A DNA stretch of 64,000 nucleotides from JBBRXZ01 sp038232415 (GTDB lineage Bacteria > Patescibacteriota > Saccharimonadia > Saccharimonadales > UBA4665), in NCBI GenBank assembly GCA_038232415.1, contig JBBSHY010000002.1:1-64000 (forward strand), in the 5' to 3' direction. Both the position numbers and the translations under genes were made by a program. The notes beneath the pieces are model-generated. The model did no database searches, was not told where the DNA came from, and worked only from the letters and a program-made list of their open reading frames with translations. Positions 12,452 to 21,409 of the stretch are shown here, piece by piece (positions within the stretch are counted from its first letter, which is position 1; each line of letters starts with the position of its first letter).

Positions 12452-14014
12452 TTAATAAAGTTCGTCGCGTTTTTCGTTCAGGAAACGTATCCATTGCCGG
12501 ACTAAACGCAGCATTGCCTTCAGTGGCAGCTCGATGGCAACATCGAGGAAACGCGCGACGAGGTTCAGCTTACTGTATTTTCGGGACAGCCACTGCCCGG
12601 ATAGTATGAATGGCAAGTAAAAAAAGTCGCCCAGTGAAGCTAAGAATCCAGTCTGCCGGCTGGTGAGCTCCAGCTCGCGCACCATAGTACTTAAGCGGAA
12701 GCCTAAGAAGCTGGCAGTTGAGAAGAATATAAAGAAAATCATCATTTGCACAAAACTAAAGCTCAATTTTTGCAGGGCAAGAACACTAAGGATAACCGGT
12801 ATGGAAAAGAACAGGGCGTAAAGAAAACGCGTAGATGTAGATTCCTGCCTTTTTTCGGCCGCGTAAATCTGTTGGTTACTGCCACCATACAGAAGTGTTT
12901 CCATATAATTGTAGAGTGTATTAGCATTGGATGAGGAGGGCGGACGAAGACCAAACTTTAAGCTCGCCATATAGAGCGGAGGGAAAAGCAGGTTAACAGT
13001 AAGTGGCAGGAGTATGACGCGGCCGTTCATCAGAATGTCATACGGTACTTCAACAGCGACGCCGATAATTACCTTAGTGATAATAATGAAAACAATACTT
13101 TTAAAAAGCCCGCGGTCAAGCCGGCCGCTTACATGTCTGTATTCATGATTAATTTGTGCCCGGTAGGCATCCATAAATAACTCCCGGTTTTGCAGAAGTT
13201 CGGGTACATCCGGCCGGTCATCAATCAGGCTCTTAAGCACCCGGAACGGCGCGCCGTAACGGCTGATGATACGTTTAAGGCGGCTGGTAAGCTCGCTTAT
13301 GTATAGTTTGTCTATCTGCTCATTAAACGACTTAAAGCCATGAATATCCTGAGCAGACATTTGATAAAGGCTGAATAATTCATGGCGTATAGTATCGGCA
13401 TCGGACTTGAGTAGTGCCTGATGTACGGCGATATACATGCATAGCTCGTAGTTGCTGCTATCCGGCAAATGTGTGAATTGATCTTTGGCAATCATCTGCA
13501 GAAAGTGCTGGTAAGCAAAAAAGACGGTTACCTGCTGCTGGCTATGCGGGTTGAGAAGGTTTTCTATCTCGACCGAAATAAATGCCAAAATCCAGCCGGT
13601 GGCCAGCTCGCGGTCCGTATGGACTTGACGCAGATGGCCAAAAGCCTCCATGTACGTCTTGATCACATGATTTACTCTTTCAGCAGTTTCGCTGCCAATA
13701 CGGCCGTTTGGCAGGTAACCAGCCTGTACAAGTTCGACTATCAATTCCCGGCCGAACACGTCGTGATGTTGCTTAGTCACAAACAGGTTAAGTTTGCAAA
13801 ATCGCTTGATCGCTCGCTGCAGCAACAAATGTTCTTCGGCATATTCAGCCGCGTTCCGCAGCTGCTCGTAAGCACTCGACAGTACAGTACCGGTGATTGG
13901 AACTTCTACACCTACGCCTTTAGCATTGTTTTCTTTCGCCTGCTGATCACGCTGGCGCGCTAACGCCAGCTGCTCTATGAGCAGGTTATTTAAAGATGAA
14001 GACTGTTCAGGCAT
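12452..14014 (-). CDS. Hypothetical large membrane protein
   Basis: 520 residues. A soluble, helical N-terminal half (to about 300) is followed by about four membrane segments (308-325, 333-350, 400-420, 428-445) and an amphipathic basic C-terminus. A HEYRHVSGR stretch precedes the first membrane helix; it is not a full HExxH motif. No family recognised. The gene is convergent with alr with 13 bases between them. Confidence 0.6.
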   Translation of the reverse strand: MPEQSSSLNNLLIEQLALARQRDQQAKENNAKGVGVEVPITGTVLSSAYEQLRNAAEYAEEHLLLQRAIKRFCKLNLFVTKQHHDVFGRELIVELVQAGYLPNGRIGSETAERVNHVIKTYMEAFGHLRQVHTDRELATGWILAFISVEIENLLNPHSQQQVTVFFAYQHFLQMIAKDQFTHLPDSSNYELCMYIAVHQALLKSDADTIRHELFSLYQMSAQDIHGFKSFNEQIDKLYISELTSRLKRIISRYGAPFRVLKSLIDDRPDVPELLQNRELFMDAYRAQINHEYRHVSGRLDRGLFKSIVFIIITKVIIGVAVEVPYDILMNGRVILLPLTVNLLFPPLYMASLKFGLRPPSSSNANTLYNYMETLLYGGSNQQIYAAEKRQESTSTRFLYALFFSIPVILSVLALQKLSFSFVQMMIFFIFFSTASFLGFRLSTMVRELELTSRQTGFLASLGDFFYLPFILSGQWLSRKYSKLNLVARFLDVAIELPLKAMLRLVRQWIRFLNEKRDELY

Positions 14015-14097
14015 TATTAAATATTATAGGGCTTTTAGTGAGGAAAAACCTAGTGATAAGGACTTGCAGTTTCCTTATAGATAGAAGGGAGCGAAAA

Positions 14098-14553
14098 TTA
14101 TGGATTTACTCGCAGTATTAATGGTTCTACGTATCCTGTACTTTCTAATGTAGCAGGTTCAAGCTCAGGTGATCCTGTCATCAACTCAAGAAACTTAACT
14201 CTCCTAATATCGCGGCCGTTATCCCCGGCTAAGTTAGTTGCCCTATTAAACTCTTCTTCTGAAGTTATACCATGAATAAGAACGCCCCATTTAATCTCCC
14301 TGGTCCCATGGCCTTGCTTAGGCACCTCATCTGGTTCATGAAGTCCGAAAATCGCAATTTCTCCTATATGAGTAGTCGGACCGCGAATTATATTTTGAAG
14401 AGAAATCTCTCTAATTTCGGTTGCATTGTTTCTTGATCTCTTACGAGATGTTACCTCAAATGGGTCAAATTGAGAGGGGTGGACATCTGGGTCTCTTTCT
14501 GCTTGGTGAATTAAGTCAGCATAAGCATTTTTTTCTTGTGATACGTTAGCCAT
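14098..14553 (-). CDS. Hypothetical soluble protein
   Basis: 151 residues from the ATG at 14553 (MANVSQEKNAYADL). A longer frame opens at 14601, but its extra N-terminus is basic and unlike the rest. The protein is acidic, with central EIREISLQNIIRGPTTHIGE and EIKWGVLIHGITSEEEFNRA. No family recognised. It lies alone between two operons. Confidence 0.45.
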   Translation of the reverse strand: MANVSQEKNAYADLIHQAERDPDVHPSQFDPFEVTSRKRSRNNATEIREISLQNIIRGPTTHIGEIAIFGLHEPDEVPKQGHGTREIKWGVLIHGITSEEEFNRATNLAGDNGRDIRRVKFLELMTGSPELEPATLESTGYVEPLILRVNP

Positions 14554-14650
14554 CTCTTTAAGCCCTCTTGTTAATTTTGTATAAAAAAACCGACCCACCA
14601 AGATCGATTGTTATATTTTAGTCTAATTTAGCGTACACCGTCAAATGGAA

Positions 14651-15415
14651 TTAACCTTTACCCCCATAACGCCAAGGCAGCATTTTTCGCTCGATAAGGC
14701 CGACTAGTCCAAATAGTAGCAGGCTAAAGATTGCCGTGACAAATATAGCTGCAAAGACTAATGGAATAGCATGAGCATTGGCGGAGGTTTGTATAAAGAT
14801 ACCGAGGCCTTTATAGGCGCCAACGTATTCGCCGACGATTGCGCCAATCATGCTATAGGCCACGGCAATTTTTAGGCCGGAAAAAAATGACGGCATGGCT
14901 GACGGGATTTTTACCATCTTAAGTATTTGTAATTTTGAAGCCCGCATACTGCGAAAAAGATTAATCTGCTGGGAATCTACAGCGGCCAGACCGCCGGCCA
15001 TAGCAATAGTTATAGGGAAAAAACAATATAGCGTGACTATAATTACTTTTGGCAATAAGCCGTAACCTATCCAGATTAGTAAAAGCGGGCTCAGTGCCAC
15101 TATAGGAATTGTCTGCGAGGACACAAGTAAAGGGTAAATAGCTTTACGGACTAATGCCGAAGCATCCAGTAATATAGCGGTGATCACACCCAAAAAAATC
15201 GCTGCCAGAAGACCCAACATTGCTTCCAGCATTGTCTGTAAAGCATGGCTTAGCAATATCTGCCAGTAGGGGGCCGAAAATGTGATTATCAAGCTTGGAG
15301 CCGGCAGAATATTATCGCTGACACGTGTCAGGCGAACACCTATTTCCCAGACTGCCAGAACGCTCAGGAGTACAATAAGCGCCGGTAAATAATTTAGCAG
15401 AGTTTTAAATTTCAT
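14651..15415 (-). CDS. ABC transporter permease, thiamine-precursor type
   Basis: 254 residues with six membrane helices and the EAA-loop (GLKIAVAYSMIGAIVGEYVGA) of the SsuC/TauC/ThiX permease family. Its ATG overlaps the ATPase stop by four bases. With the NMT1/THI5-like binding protein and the TPP riboswitch upstream it should move a thiamine precursor such as formylaminopyrimidine or hydroxymethylpyrimidine. Confidence 0.88.
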   Translation of the reverse strand: MKFKTLLNYLPALIVLLSVLAVWEIGVRLTRVSDNILPAPSLIITFSAPYWQILLSHALQTMLEAMLGLLAAIFLGVITAILLDASALVRKAIYPLLVSSQTIPIVALSPLLLIWIGYGLLPKVIIVTLYCFFPITIAMAGGLAAVDSQQINLFRSMRASKLQILKMVKIPSAMPSFFSGLKIAVAYSMIGAIVGEYVGAYKGLGIFIQTSANAHAIPLVFAAIFVTAIFSLLLFGLVGLIERKMLPWRYGGKG

Positions 15416-16173
15416 AGCTGAAGTAACATATTTTCTAATTCAGCCTCTAAAAGCACCGAATCTCTCTTACTCATAAACTCACGCCGGCGCGGTCTGGGAA
15501 GATTGACAGCAACCTCTTTAATAACGGCCGCCGGCCGGCTGCCCAAAACATATATTCTGTCTGAAAGCAGTATAGCCTCACGAATATCATGCGTGATAAA
15601 CAATACAGTTGAACGAACCTCATTCCAGACATCCAGTAACCACATTTGCATGGTCAGTCGAGTGATAGCATCAAGTGCGCCGAAGGGTTCGTCCATCAGC
15701 AGGAAGTCTTTATTGAATAAAATAGTCCGGAGCAGTGCAACTTTCTGGGCCATACCGCCGGATAGTACATCAGGGTACTGATCGGCGAAATACAGCAGTC
15801 CGAATTTTTCCAGTAAAATGTCTGCCTGTTTCTTAGCGTTCTGGACAGACTTATTCCGTAATAAAAGCCCAAGCATTACATTACCCCTGACTGTTTTCCA
15901 GGGCAGTAGTAAGGGGCTTTGTGGCATGTAGCCGGACTTACCAAGACGCTCCGCCTTTGTTTTGCCGTCTATGGCTACCGTTCCTGCTGTCTGCTCGGTG
16001 ATACCGGCTATTATGTTAAACAGGGTGCTTTTACCACAACCGCTGGGCCCGACAACGCTGACGAATTCTCCGTTATTGACATGCATGTTAAGAGACTTCA
16101 GAACTTCTAAGTTTCGGTCTGTGCCGGAAAATGACTTAGTCAGATTCTTGACGGAGAGTTTTACTTTGCTCAT
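15412..16173 (-). CDS. ABC transporter ATPase, thiamine-precursor type
   Basis: 253 residues. Walker A VGPSGCGKST, Q-loop MPQSPLLLPW, signature LSGGMAQKVA, Walker B FLLMDEPFGALD and switch His in FITHDIREA are all present. Nitrate/sulfonate/taurine-type subfamily, which includes ThiZ. Middle gene of the riboswitch-controlled operon. Confidence 0.92.
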   Translation of the reverse strand: MSKVKLSVKNLTKSFSGTDRNLEVLKSLNMHVNNGEFVSVVGPSGCGKSTLFNIIAGITEQTAGTVAIDGKTKAERLGKSGYMPQSPLLLPWKTVRGNVMLGLLLRNKSVQNAKKQADILLEKFGLLYFADQYPDVLSGGMAQKVALLRTILFNKDFLLMDEPFGALDAITRLTMQMWLLDVWNEVRSTVLFITHDIREAILLSDRIYVLGSRPAAVIKEVAVNLPRPRRREFMSKRDSVLLEAELENMLLQL

Positions 16174-16213
16174 TGGTTATTGCGAGACGGCTTTATTGAC
16201 TTATTCGGACAAG

Positions 16214-17233
16214 CTATGGCAGGAACTGATTAGTAAATAAGCGGTCATAGGCCAAAGTTTTCACAGCTTTATCTGACTTATCAGTAACCACACCAGCATC
16301 CAGCATAAATTTTGGATAGTCATGCCAGGATTTCTGATCCTGTACGCCCCATTTACGACTTTTATCGGCATAGTGGCTGCTCAGAAATGTCTGGCTGTCA
16401 GAAACCAGGCCGGTGTCTGCGAATGTAGCTTTTGGAGCGGTACTAATAAGTAATTGTGCAGATTCTTTGGGATAACGCCGGGCATACTCATAACCCTTGG
16501 CGGTAGCTGCCATAAAGCGCTTTAGAGTATCTGGCTGCTGCTTAATCTGTTGTGGCGTAGCAATGTAAGCTAGATTCGGGCCGTCAGGGATACCATAAGA
16601 AGTGATCGGGAAAAATTTTGTTGCCAGACCGTCGCGTCTGGCCTGGATGGCTTCCCAACCTTCAAAGGCCCAGACAAAATCTATCTTTTTGCTTTCCAGG
16701 GCCTGCATGGCTTCGACGTTGAGCGTGATATTTTTAAAGTCACCTGTACCACCGTCTTTCTTGATAACCTCGCTTACCACGGCATTTTCCGATAACGAGC
16801 CATAACCACCGTATATCTTACCGTCTAGTTCCTTCGGACTATTAATACCCGAATCGGACCTTACTATAAAACCTGACGTATTATGCTGAACCACGGCCCC
16901 TATGGAAACTATCGGCTGATTTTTCGCGTTATAAGAGACTATATCCTCTGTGGTACTGATGCCTACATCGGCCTTGCCGCTTAGCACAAGGCTACTGGAA
17001 GAAACATTGGCGGAATAGGGCAGGATTTCCAGGTTAATCCCTTGATTTTTATACCAGCCTTTAGCCAAAGCCGCGTACATGCCGGTATGGTTGGTGTTTG
17101 GCGTCCAGTCCATGGCTATTCTGACTTTATGGAGAGAATTTGGAGCCTCAGCCTTGCGTGGAAGCAAAGCAAACAGGGCAATGACCACCGCTATAACAAT
17201 AATTCCCAGTCCTAAAAATTTTATATTCTTCAT
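16214..17233 (-). CDS. NMT1/THI5-like substrate-binding protein
   Basis: 339 residues from ATG 17233, which is placed ten bases after AGGGGG; a TTG nine bases upstream is too close to that site. N-terminal membrane anchor (about 4-24), then the family opening VRIAMDWTPNTNHTGMYAAL. ANVSSSSLVLSGKADVGIST and the central FVWAFEGWEAIQA follow. Relatives (ThiY) bind formylaminopyrimidine. No lipobox Cys is seen, so the anchor is an uncleaved helix. First gene after the TPP riboswitch. Confidence 0.9.
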   Translation of the reverse strand: MKNIKFLGLGIIVIAVVIALFALLPRKAEAPNSLHKVRIAMDWTPNTNHTGMYAALAKGWYKNQGINLEILPYSANVSSSSLVLSGKADVGISTTEDIVSYNAKNQPIVSIGAVVQHNTSGFIVRSDSGINSPKELDGKIYGGYGSLSENAVVSEVIKKDGGTGDFKNITLNVEAMQALESKKIDFVWAFEGWEAIQARRDGLATKFFPITSYGIPDGPNLAYIATPQQIKQQPDTLKRFMAATAKGYEYARRYPKESAQLLISTAPKATFADTGLVSDSQTFLSSHYADKSRKWGVQDQKSWHDYPKFMLDAGVVTDKSDKAVKTLAYDRLFTNQFLP

Positions 17234-17259
17234 ATGGTTCAAACCCCCTAATTAAATAA

Positions 17260-17284
17260 TAAAAACCGGGCATTAATGCCCGGC
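17260..17284 (-). terminator. Terminator of the TPP riboswitch
   Basis: On the reverse strand GCCGGGCATTAATGCCCGG is followed by a T-run (TTTTTATTATTT). A long perfect stem just after the aptamer, before the binding-protein gene, is the expression platform. Confidence 0.85.
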
Positions 17285-17302
17285 AGTAAGATCATCCGAT
17301 TG

Positions 17303-17393
17303 ATGTTGGTTCCTACGCCGGCATTATCCGAACAGGTTCTACGGGTCGATGACTTAACACCATCCTCTCAGCCCGAAACACGAGCTCCCCTAA
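17303..17393 (-). promoter_or_regulatory. TPP riboswitch (thi box)
   Basis: Reverse strand: AGGGGAGCTCG..., GGGCTGAGAGGAT, GACCCGTAGAACCTG, TTCGGATAATGCCGGCGTAGG. These are the conserved thi-box elements CTGAGA, ACCTG and GGATAATGCC-GCG. Binding of TPP should favour the downstream terminator and shut off the transporter operon. Confidence 0.96.
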
Positions 17394-17404
17394 CGATCAT
17401 ATAT

Positions 17405-17434
17405 ATAGTAGAAGTTTAGGTATCACATTGTCAA
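17405..17434 (-). promoter_or_regulatory. Promoter of the thiamine-precursor transporter operon
   Basis: On the reverse strand TTGACA (17429-17434), 18 bases, TACTAT (17405-17410). The TGA stop of the upstream kinase gene (17431-17433) lies within the -35 box. Confidence 0.75.
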
Positions 17435-18072
17435 TCAGCAGTGCTGTAATGGACAAACAGTAATGTTCCGCGCGAGAAAGTTACTTCCGCGTTTTTGTGG
17501 GTCAATACATTGCTAATACCCCGGCCTCTGCCCATGAATAGTGTTTCGCCACGCAAAGGATAGCGCAGGTTTGATGTCTGGATTTGCGTGACTTCGGGCG
17601 TTAAAGGAATAAGTGAAATTAGATCTTTGGTACTGCCGGTTATTTTAACGATCGTCGGACCTTTTTCGATCCAGGCTGCCACCGGCCCGTTAATAAATTT
17701 TATCGGAATATTAATATTAATTACGGAAAGTATATTGGTTAGAATGTGGTCAAGCCTATCGCCCTCAGTACCTCCAAGAATTGAAATTTGCGTGGCATTA
17801 TTTTTAATTGCGTAACGCAGTGCGAGCTCGGTATCTGTTTCGTCTTTTTTGGCGTCATAAATGACGAAATCACAACCTTTTTGTTCCAAAACTTTTTTAG
17901 TTGCCGAGCCAAGAGAATCAAGATCTCCGATCACGGCAGTAGGCAGCGTCTGAAAATCCATCGCGGTCTTTGCTCCGCTATCGGCGGCAATTACTTTGTC
18001 ACAAGAGGCCAGGGCGTTTTGCACAAATTTTCCCGGGCGTAAATTACCGCCAGTAAAAATAACTATATGCAT
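17431..18072 (-). CDS. Thiamine pyrophosphokinase
   Basis: 213 residues. GGNLRPG near the start, AADSGAKTAM, GDLDS (49-53), the KDETDTELAL metal/ATP site and LGGTEGDRLDHIL define the family. It converts thiamine to TPP, the cofactor of the phosphoketolase encoded at 38936. Lies just upstream of the riboswitch-controlled transporter, and its stop codon is inside that operon's -35 box. Starts three bases after the aminotransferase gene. Confidence 0.93.
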   Translation of the reverse strand: MHIVIFTGGNLRPGKFVQNALASCDKVIAADSGAKTAMDFQTLPTAVIGDLDSLGSATKKVLEQKGCDFVIYDAKKDETDTELALRYAIKNNATQISILGGTEGDRLDHILTNILSVININIPIKFINGPVAAWIEKGPTIVKITGSTKDLISLIPLTPEVTQIQTSNLRYPLRGETLFMGRGRGISNVLTHKNAEVTFSRGTLLFVHYSTAD

Positions 18073-18075
18073 AGC

Positions 18076-18918
18076 TTAATGGCTGAGCTTTTTATGCTCG
18101 TTACTGTAACTATCCAGGAATTGGTTAAATGTCGTCATCAGCTCTCGCAAGGCGGGCGATGGTGATCCCAGACTAAGGCCGTCAATGGATTGAATCGGCA
18201 TAATTTTAGATGAACTACTGGTCAAAAACGCACTATCAAAATCACTAACATCGGTTAATTTTATAGCTCGTTCTGTAACTGTAAATTTGTTTTGCTTAGC
18301 GACTTTCAGGACTGCCCCACGCATTATCCCCGGTAGTATAGACTCTTTCTTTGGCGTAAAAATTGTTCGATCTTTAATACTCAAAAAATTAGTTCGCGTG
18401 CCTTCAGTAATACAGCCGTTTCGATCTATAAGAAGGGCGTCATAAGCACCACTAGCCTTGGCGTGTCGATAGGCAAGATAACTAGGCAGCATATTAAGTG
18501 TCTTTGCTCCGGTAAAGGACCGCTCGTAGTTATAAGTAATACAAGCTGCACCGTTTTTGTAAAACTTTCTATCGGGAAAGAAGGGATTCAAACACATGAT
18601 TGAAAGTGTTGCCTTGTCCTTAGAGGCACTGCCCACCAGCAACACTTTTAAGTTACACGTCTCGGCTTTTGTTTTCTGCACGAGTTCACTTATACTTTTC
18701 TGGACAAAATCGGCTGAAAAGGCGTGTTCTAAATCAATCACCCTGGCGGACTCCATCAGCCTTTCGCAGTGTTCCTGCAAAAAGTATGTGGTGCCACCTT
18801 GGAGACGGATGGTTTCATAGACCCCAAAACCATAGGTATACTCAATACTGCTGAGTGGAACAACCGCTTGCTCAATCGGCAAAACTTTGCCATTGTGTGA
18901 AAAGTATTGATATGCCAT
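18076..18918 (-). CDS. Class IV PLP aminotransferase
   Basis: 280 residues. Opening FSHNGKVLPIEQAVVPLSS, substrate/PLP segment GFGVYETIRL, likely PLP lysine in TGAKTLNMLPSYLA, and EGTRTNFLSIKD with LPGIMRGAVL. This is the fold of branched-chain aminotransferase, D-amino-acid transaminase and aminodeoxychorismate lyase; the sequence does not decide among them. Forms an operon with the thiamine kinase downstream. Confidence 0.88.
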   Translation of the reverse strand: MAYQYFSHNGKVLPIEQAVVPLSSIEYTYGFGVYETIRLQGGTTYFLQEHCERLMESARVIDLEHAFSADFVQKSISELVQKTKAETCNLKVLLVGSASKDKATLSIMCLNPFFPDRKFYKNGAACITYNYERSFTGAKTLNMLPSYLAYRHAKASGAYDALLIDRNGCITEGTRTNFLSIKDRTIFTPKKESILPGIMRGAVLKVAKQNKFTVTERAIKLTDVSDFDSAFLTSSSSKIMPIQSIDGLSLGSPSPALRELMTTFNQFLDSYSNEHKKLSH

Positions 18919-18964
18919 AGCTTATTACTACCTATCATACGTTATAATATCCCTGTTAAGCTAT

Positions 18965-19038
18965 GGCGCCTTGGCGGAGTAGTTACGCAGCGGTCTGCAA
19001 AACCGCGTACACGGGTGCAAATCCCGTAGGTGCCTCCA
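18965..19038 (+). tRNA. tRNA-Cys (GCA)
   Basis: Acceptor GGCGCCT/AGGTGCC, discriminator T (the cysteine mark), CCA encoded. Anticodon arm GCGGT-CTGCAAA-ACCGC gives GCA. The T-loop is TGCAAAT, with G in place of T55, and the D-loop AGTAGTTA has one G where two are usual, so the 18:55 contact is altered. Confidence 0.95.
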
Positions 19039-19056
19039 TAGTTTACATGCTTCGAT

Positions 19057-19143
19057 GGGCGAGTGGCGGAATTGGTATACGCGGTGGACTTAAAATCCGC
19101 TGGCCTTAAAGCCTTGAGGGTTCGAGTCCCTCCTCGCCCACCA
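19057..19143 (+). tRNA. tRNA-Leu (TAA)
   Basis: Class II tRNA. Acceptor GGGCGAG/CTCGCCC, anticodon arm GTGGA-CTTAAAA-TCCGC (anticodon TAA), long variable arm, T-arm GAGGG-TTCGAGT-CCCTC, CCA encoded. Confidence 0.97.
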
Positions 19144-19213
19144 AGCTTACTGCTGACGGACTCTTTACTTTGCAAGACGTACAATTAATATAGCAAGGCG
19201 TTATAATAAGCCC

Positions 19214-19966
19214 ATGCAAATCGTTGTAGATAAATTGTTGGCCAACTATGAATTATCAGGCAAGGGTCGGTTGGTGTTACTGTTACACGGTTGGGGTGAT
19301 AGCAGCGTGGGATTGAGGGATCTACAATCTAAATTGGCTAAATCGTATAGAGTTCTAGTAATTGATCTGCCGGGCTTTGGGAGTAGCCAGGCACCGAAAG
19401 CTGTGTGGGATTTGGATGATTATGCACACTTCCTTAGGGCTTTGCTTGACAAGCTTGGGCTTAAACAACCCTATGCTCTGATTGGTCATAGCAATGGCGG
19501 GGCTCTGGCTATACGGGCTGTTTCGCTTCAGATACTTAAGCCAAAGAAGCTAATATTATTGGCTGCTTCAGGCATTAGAAATGATCAAAAAGTTAAGCGC
19601 TTGGTACTGAAAATTATAGCTAAGACAGGAGATATTGCTACCATCTGGATGCCTGAACGCTACCGCCGGGCCTTACGTAAAAGCTTATACGGTGTGGCCG
19701 GCTCGGACATGTTAGTAATGCCGGGGCTGAAAGAAACTTTTAAAAAAACTGTACGCCAGGATGTACAATCTGATGCCGCCAATATTACTATACCGACGTT
19801 GTTGATTTATGCCGCCAATGATAGAGCGGTGCCGCCCAACCATGGCCACAGATACCAGAAGCTTATTAAAAACTCTCATTTAGAAGTTGTAAGCAAATCT
19901 GAGCATTTCCTGCATCTGGATCAGCCAGACAGGGTGGAACAATTAATTGAGGAATTTCTAAAATGA
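19214..19966 (+). CDS. Alpha/beta-hydrolase
   Basis: 250 residues. Oxyanion HGWG after LVLLL, nucleophile elbow GHSNGG, acid in YAANDRAVPP and catalytic His in SEHFLHLDQP. All three members of the triad are present. Substrate unknown. Its TGA overlaps the ATG of the Mur-ligase-like gene (ATGA), which suggests a joint role at the cell envelope. Confidence 0.9.
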   Translation: MQIVVDKLLANYELSGKGRLVLLLHGWGDSSVGLRDLQSKLAKSYRVLVIDLPGFGSSQAPKAVWDLDDYAHFLRALLDKLGLKQPYALIGHSNGGALAIRAVSLQILKPKKLILLAASGIRNDQKVKRLVLKIIAKTGDIATIWMPERYRRALRKSLYGVAGSDMLVMPGLKETFKKTVRQDVQSDAANITIPTLLIYAANDRAVPPNHGHRYQKLIKNSHLEVVSKSEHFLHLDQPDRVEQLIEEFLK

Positions 19967-21399
19967 CACTTAACTTGTTAAGTCTATATACATTTCACTA
20001 TGCCGAAACAGTGGTATATATGCTGCAAAGTACAGAATATAAGATTTCACCATACCTAAAATGGTACTGGCATACTTATAATTTCTCTAAAGTTATGCAG
20101 CGCCGCACTCTGGACCGGACTAAAGCCGCGCGTTTGTTACTAGTAGCCCTACACACAGGCATTAGCCTACAGGTTATAGCAGGTCTATGGCTTATTTACC
20201 AGGGTCTTTTACATAACTTGACAGGGGGGGTAGCTTTTGGCGCTGCTCTGATCGTAGCTTATCCGGTTGTCTGGGCGCATTTGCTGGTTGTTCCGCTATT
20301 GCTCGGGCGTTGGTTTGTCGCCCAGCCAGCCGAGCAAACCTTAATTAAGCAATCAGCAGAAGTATTCGCTAATCATCCCGGAATTAAAATCGCCATCGCC
20401 GGCAGCTATGGTAAGACAACAATGAAGGAAATATTAACCATGGTACTAAGTGAAGGTCTAAAGGTAGCTGCCACGCCGGCCAACAAAAACGTTAGTATCA
20501 GTCATGCCCAGTTTGCAAAAAGCCTGGATGGCAATGAAGATGTACTGATCATCGAATACGGTGAGGGGGCACCCGGAGATGTGGCCAGGTTTGCCAACAT
20601 TACCCAGCCGACCCATGCCATAATCACCGGACTGGCCCCGGCCCACCTGGATCAATACAAGACACTGCAAGCCGCCGGCGAAGATATCTTTTCAGTTGCT
20701 GAACAGGTGGATTCAGGGCATGTCTATGTGAATAATGAATCATCAAGCGTCAAGCCGTTTTTAAAAGATTACCATTTATATGACGAGAGTGGCGCTCTAG
20801 GTTGGAAAACGGATAATATTAAAACCGAAATAACCGGTACTGATTTCTTACTCAAAAAAGATAAGAAAACATTAAGATTACAGAGTGGATTAATAGGCAA
20901 GCACCAAGCGGGTTATCTGGCCCTGGTTGCTGCTTTGGCACTAGAGCTTGGACTTAATGACAAGCAAGTCGTAAATGGCATTTCAAAAACAGCGCCCTTT
21001 GAGCATCGTATGCAACCTTACCAGCTAGGAGGTGCTTGGATTGTAGATGACACCTACAACGGCAACCTGGAAGGTATTCGAGCCGGTACCCAGCTACTTA
21101 AAGACATCAAAGCCAAGCGCAAAATCTACGTCACACCCGGCCTGGTAGACCAAGGCGATGAAACTGAACGGGTCCACCTTGAGACGGGGAAGCTAATCGC
21201 CGAGGCTCAGCCAGATCTGGCGGTACTTATGAAAAACTCTGTCACTGATTACATAAAAGAAGGCTTACAAAAAGGCAAATTCAAGGGTGAATTACAAATC
21301 GAAACTAATCCCCTGGAGTTCTATTCCAATCTGTCGCATTTTGTAGCCAGCGGCGACCTGGTTATCATGCAAAACGACTGGACCGATAACTACACCTAA
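19963..21399 (+). CDS. MurF-like Mur ligase with N-terminal membrane part
   Basis: 478 residues. The first about 130 residues hold two or three hydrophobic segments in place of the usual MurF substrate-binding domain. Then comes the ATP-binding GSYGKTTMKEI, NKNVSISHAQFAK, VLIIEYGEGAPGDV with the catalytic Glu, GLAPAHLDQY and the C-terminal DDTYNGNLEGI. ATP-dependent ligase that joins amino acid or D-Ala-D-Ala units to UDP-muramyl peptides, or a relative. Because the N-terminus is unlike true MurF, the exact reaction is open. ATGA overlap with the hydrolase. Confidence 0.8.
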   Translation: MTLNLLSLYTFHYAETVVYMLQSTEYKISPYLKWYWHTYNFSKVMQRRTLDRTKAARLLLVALHTGISLQVIAGLWLIYQGLLHNLTGGVAFGAALIVAYPVVWAHLLVVPLLLGRWFVAQPAEQTLIKQSAEVFANHPGIKIAIAGSYGKTTMKEILTMVLSEGLKVAATPANKNVSISHAQFAKSLDGNEDVLIIEYGEGAPGDVARFANITQPTHAIITGLAPAHLDQYKTLQAAGEDIFSVAEQVDSGHVYVNNESSSVKPFLKDYHLYDESGALGWKTDNIKTEITGTDFLLKKDKKTLRLQSGLIGKHQAGYLALVAALALELGLNDKQVVNGISKTAPFEHRMQPYQLGGAWIVDDTYNGNLEGIRAGTQLLKDIKAKRKIYVTPGLVDQGDETERVHLETGKLIAEAQPDLAVLMKNSVTDYIKEGLQKGKFKGELQIETNPLEFYSNLSHFVASGDLVIMQNDWTDNYT

Positions 21400-21409
21400 G
21401 CGAACGCAC

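Noticed and set aside
18942..19184. 80-residue reverse-strand ORF
   Set aside because: It lies across tRNA-Cys and tRNA-Leu; its apparent peptide is the translation of tRNA sequence.
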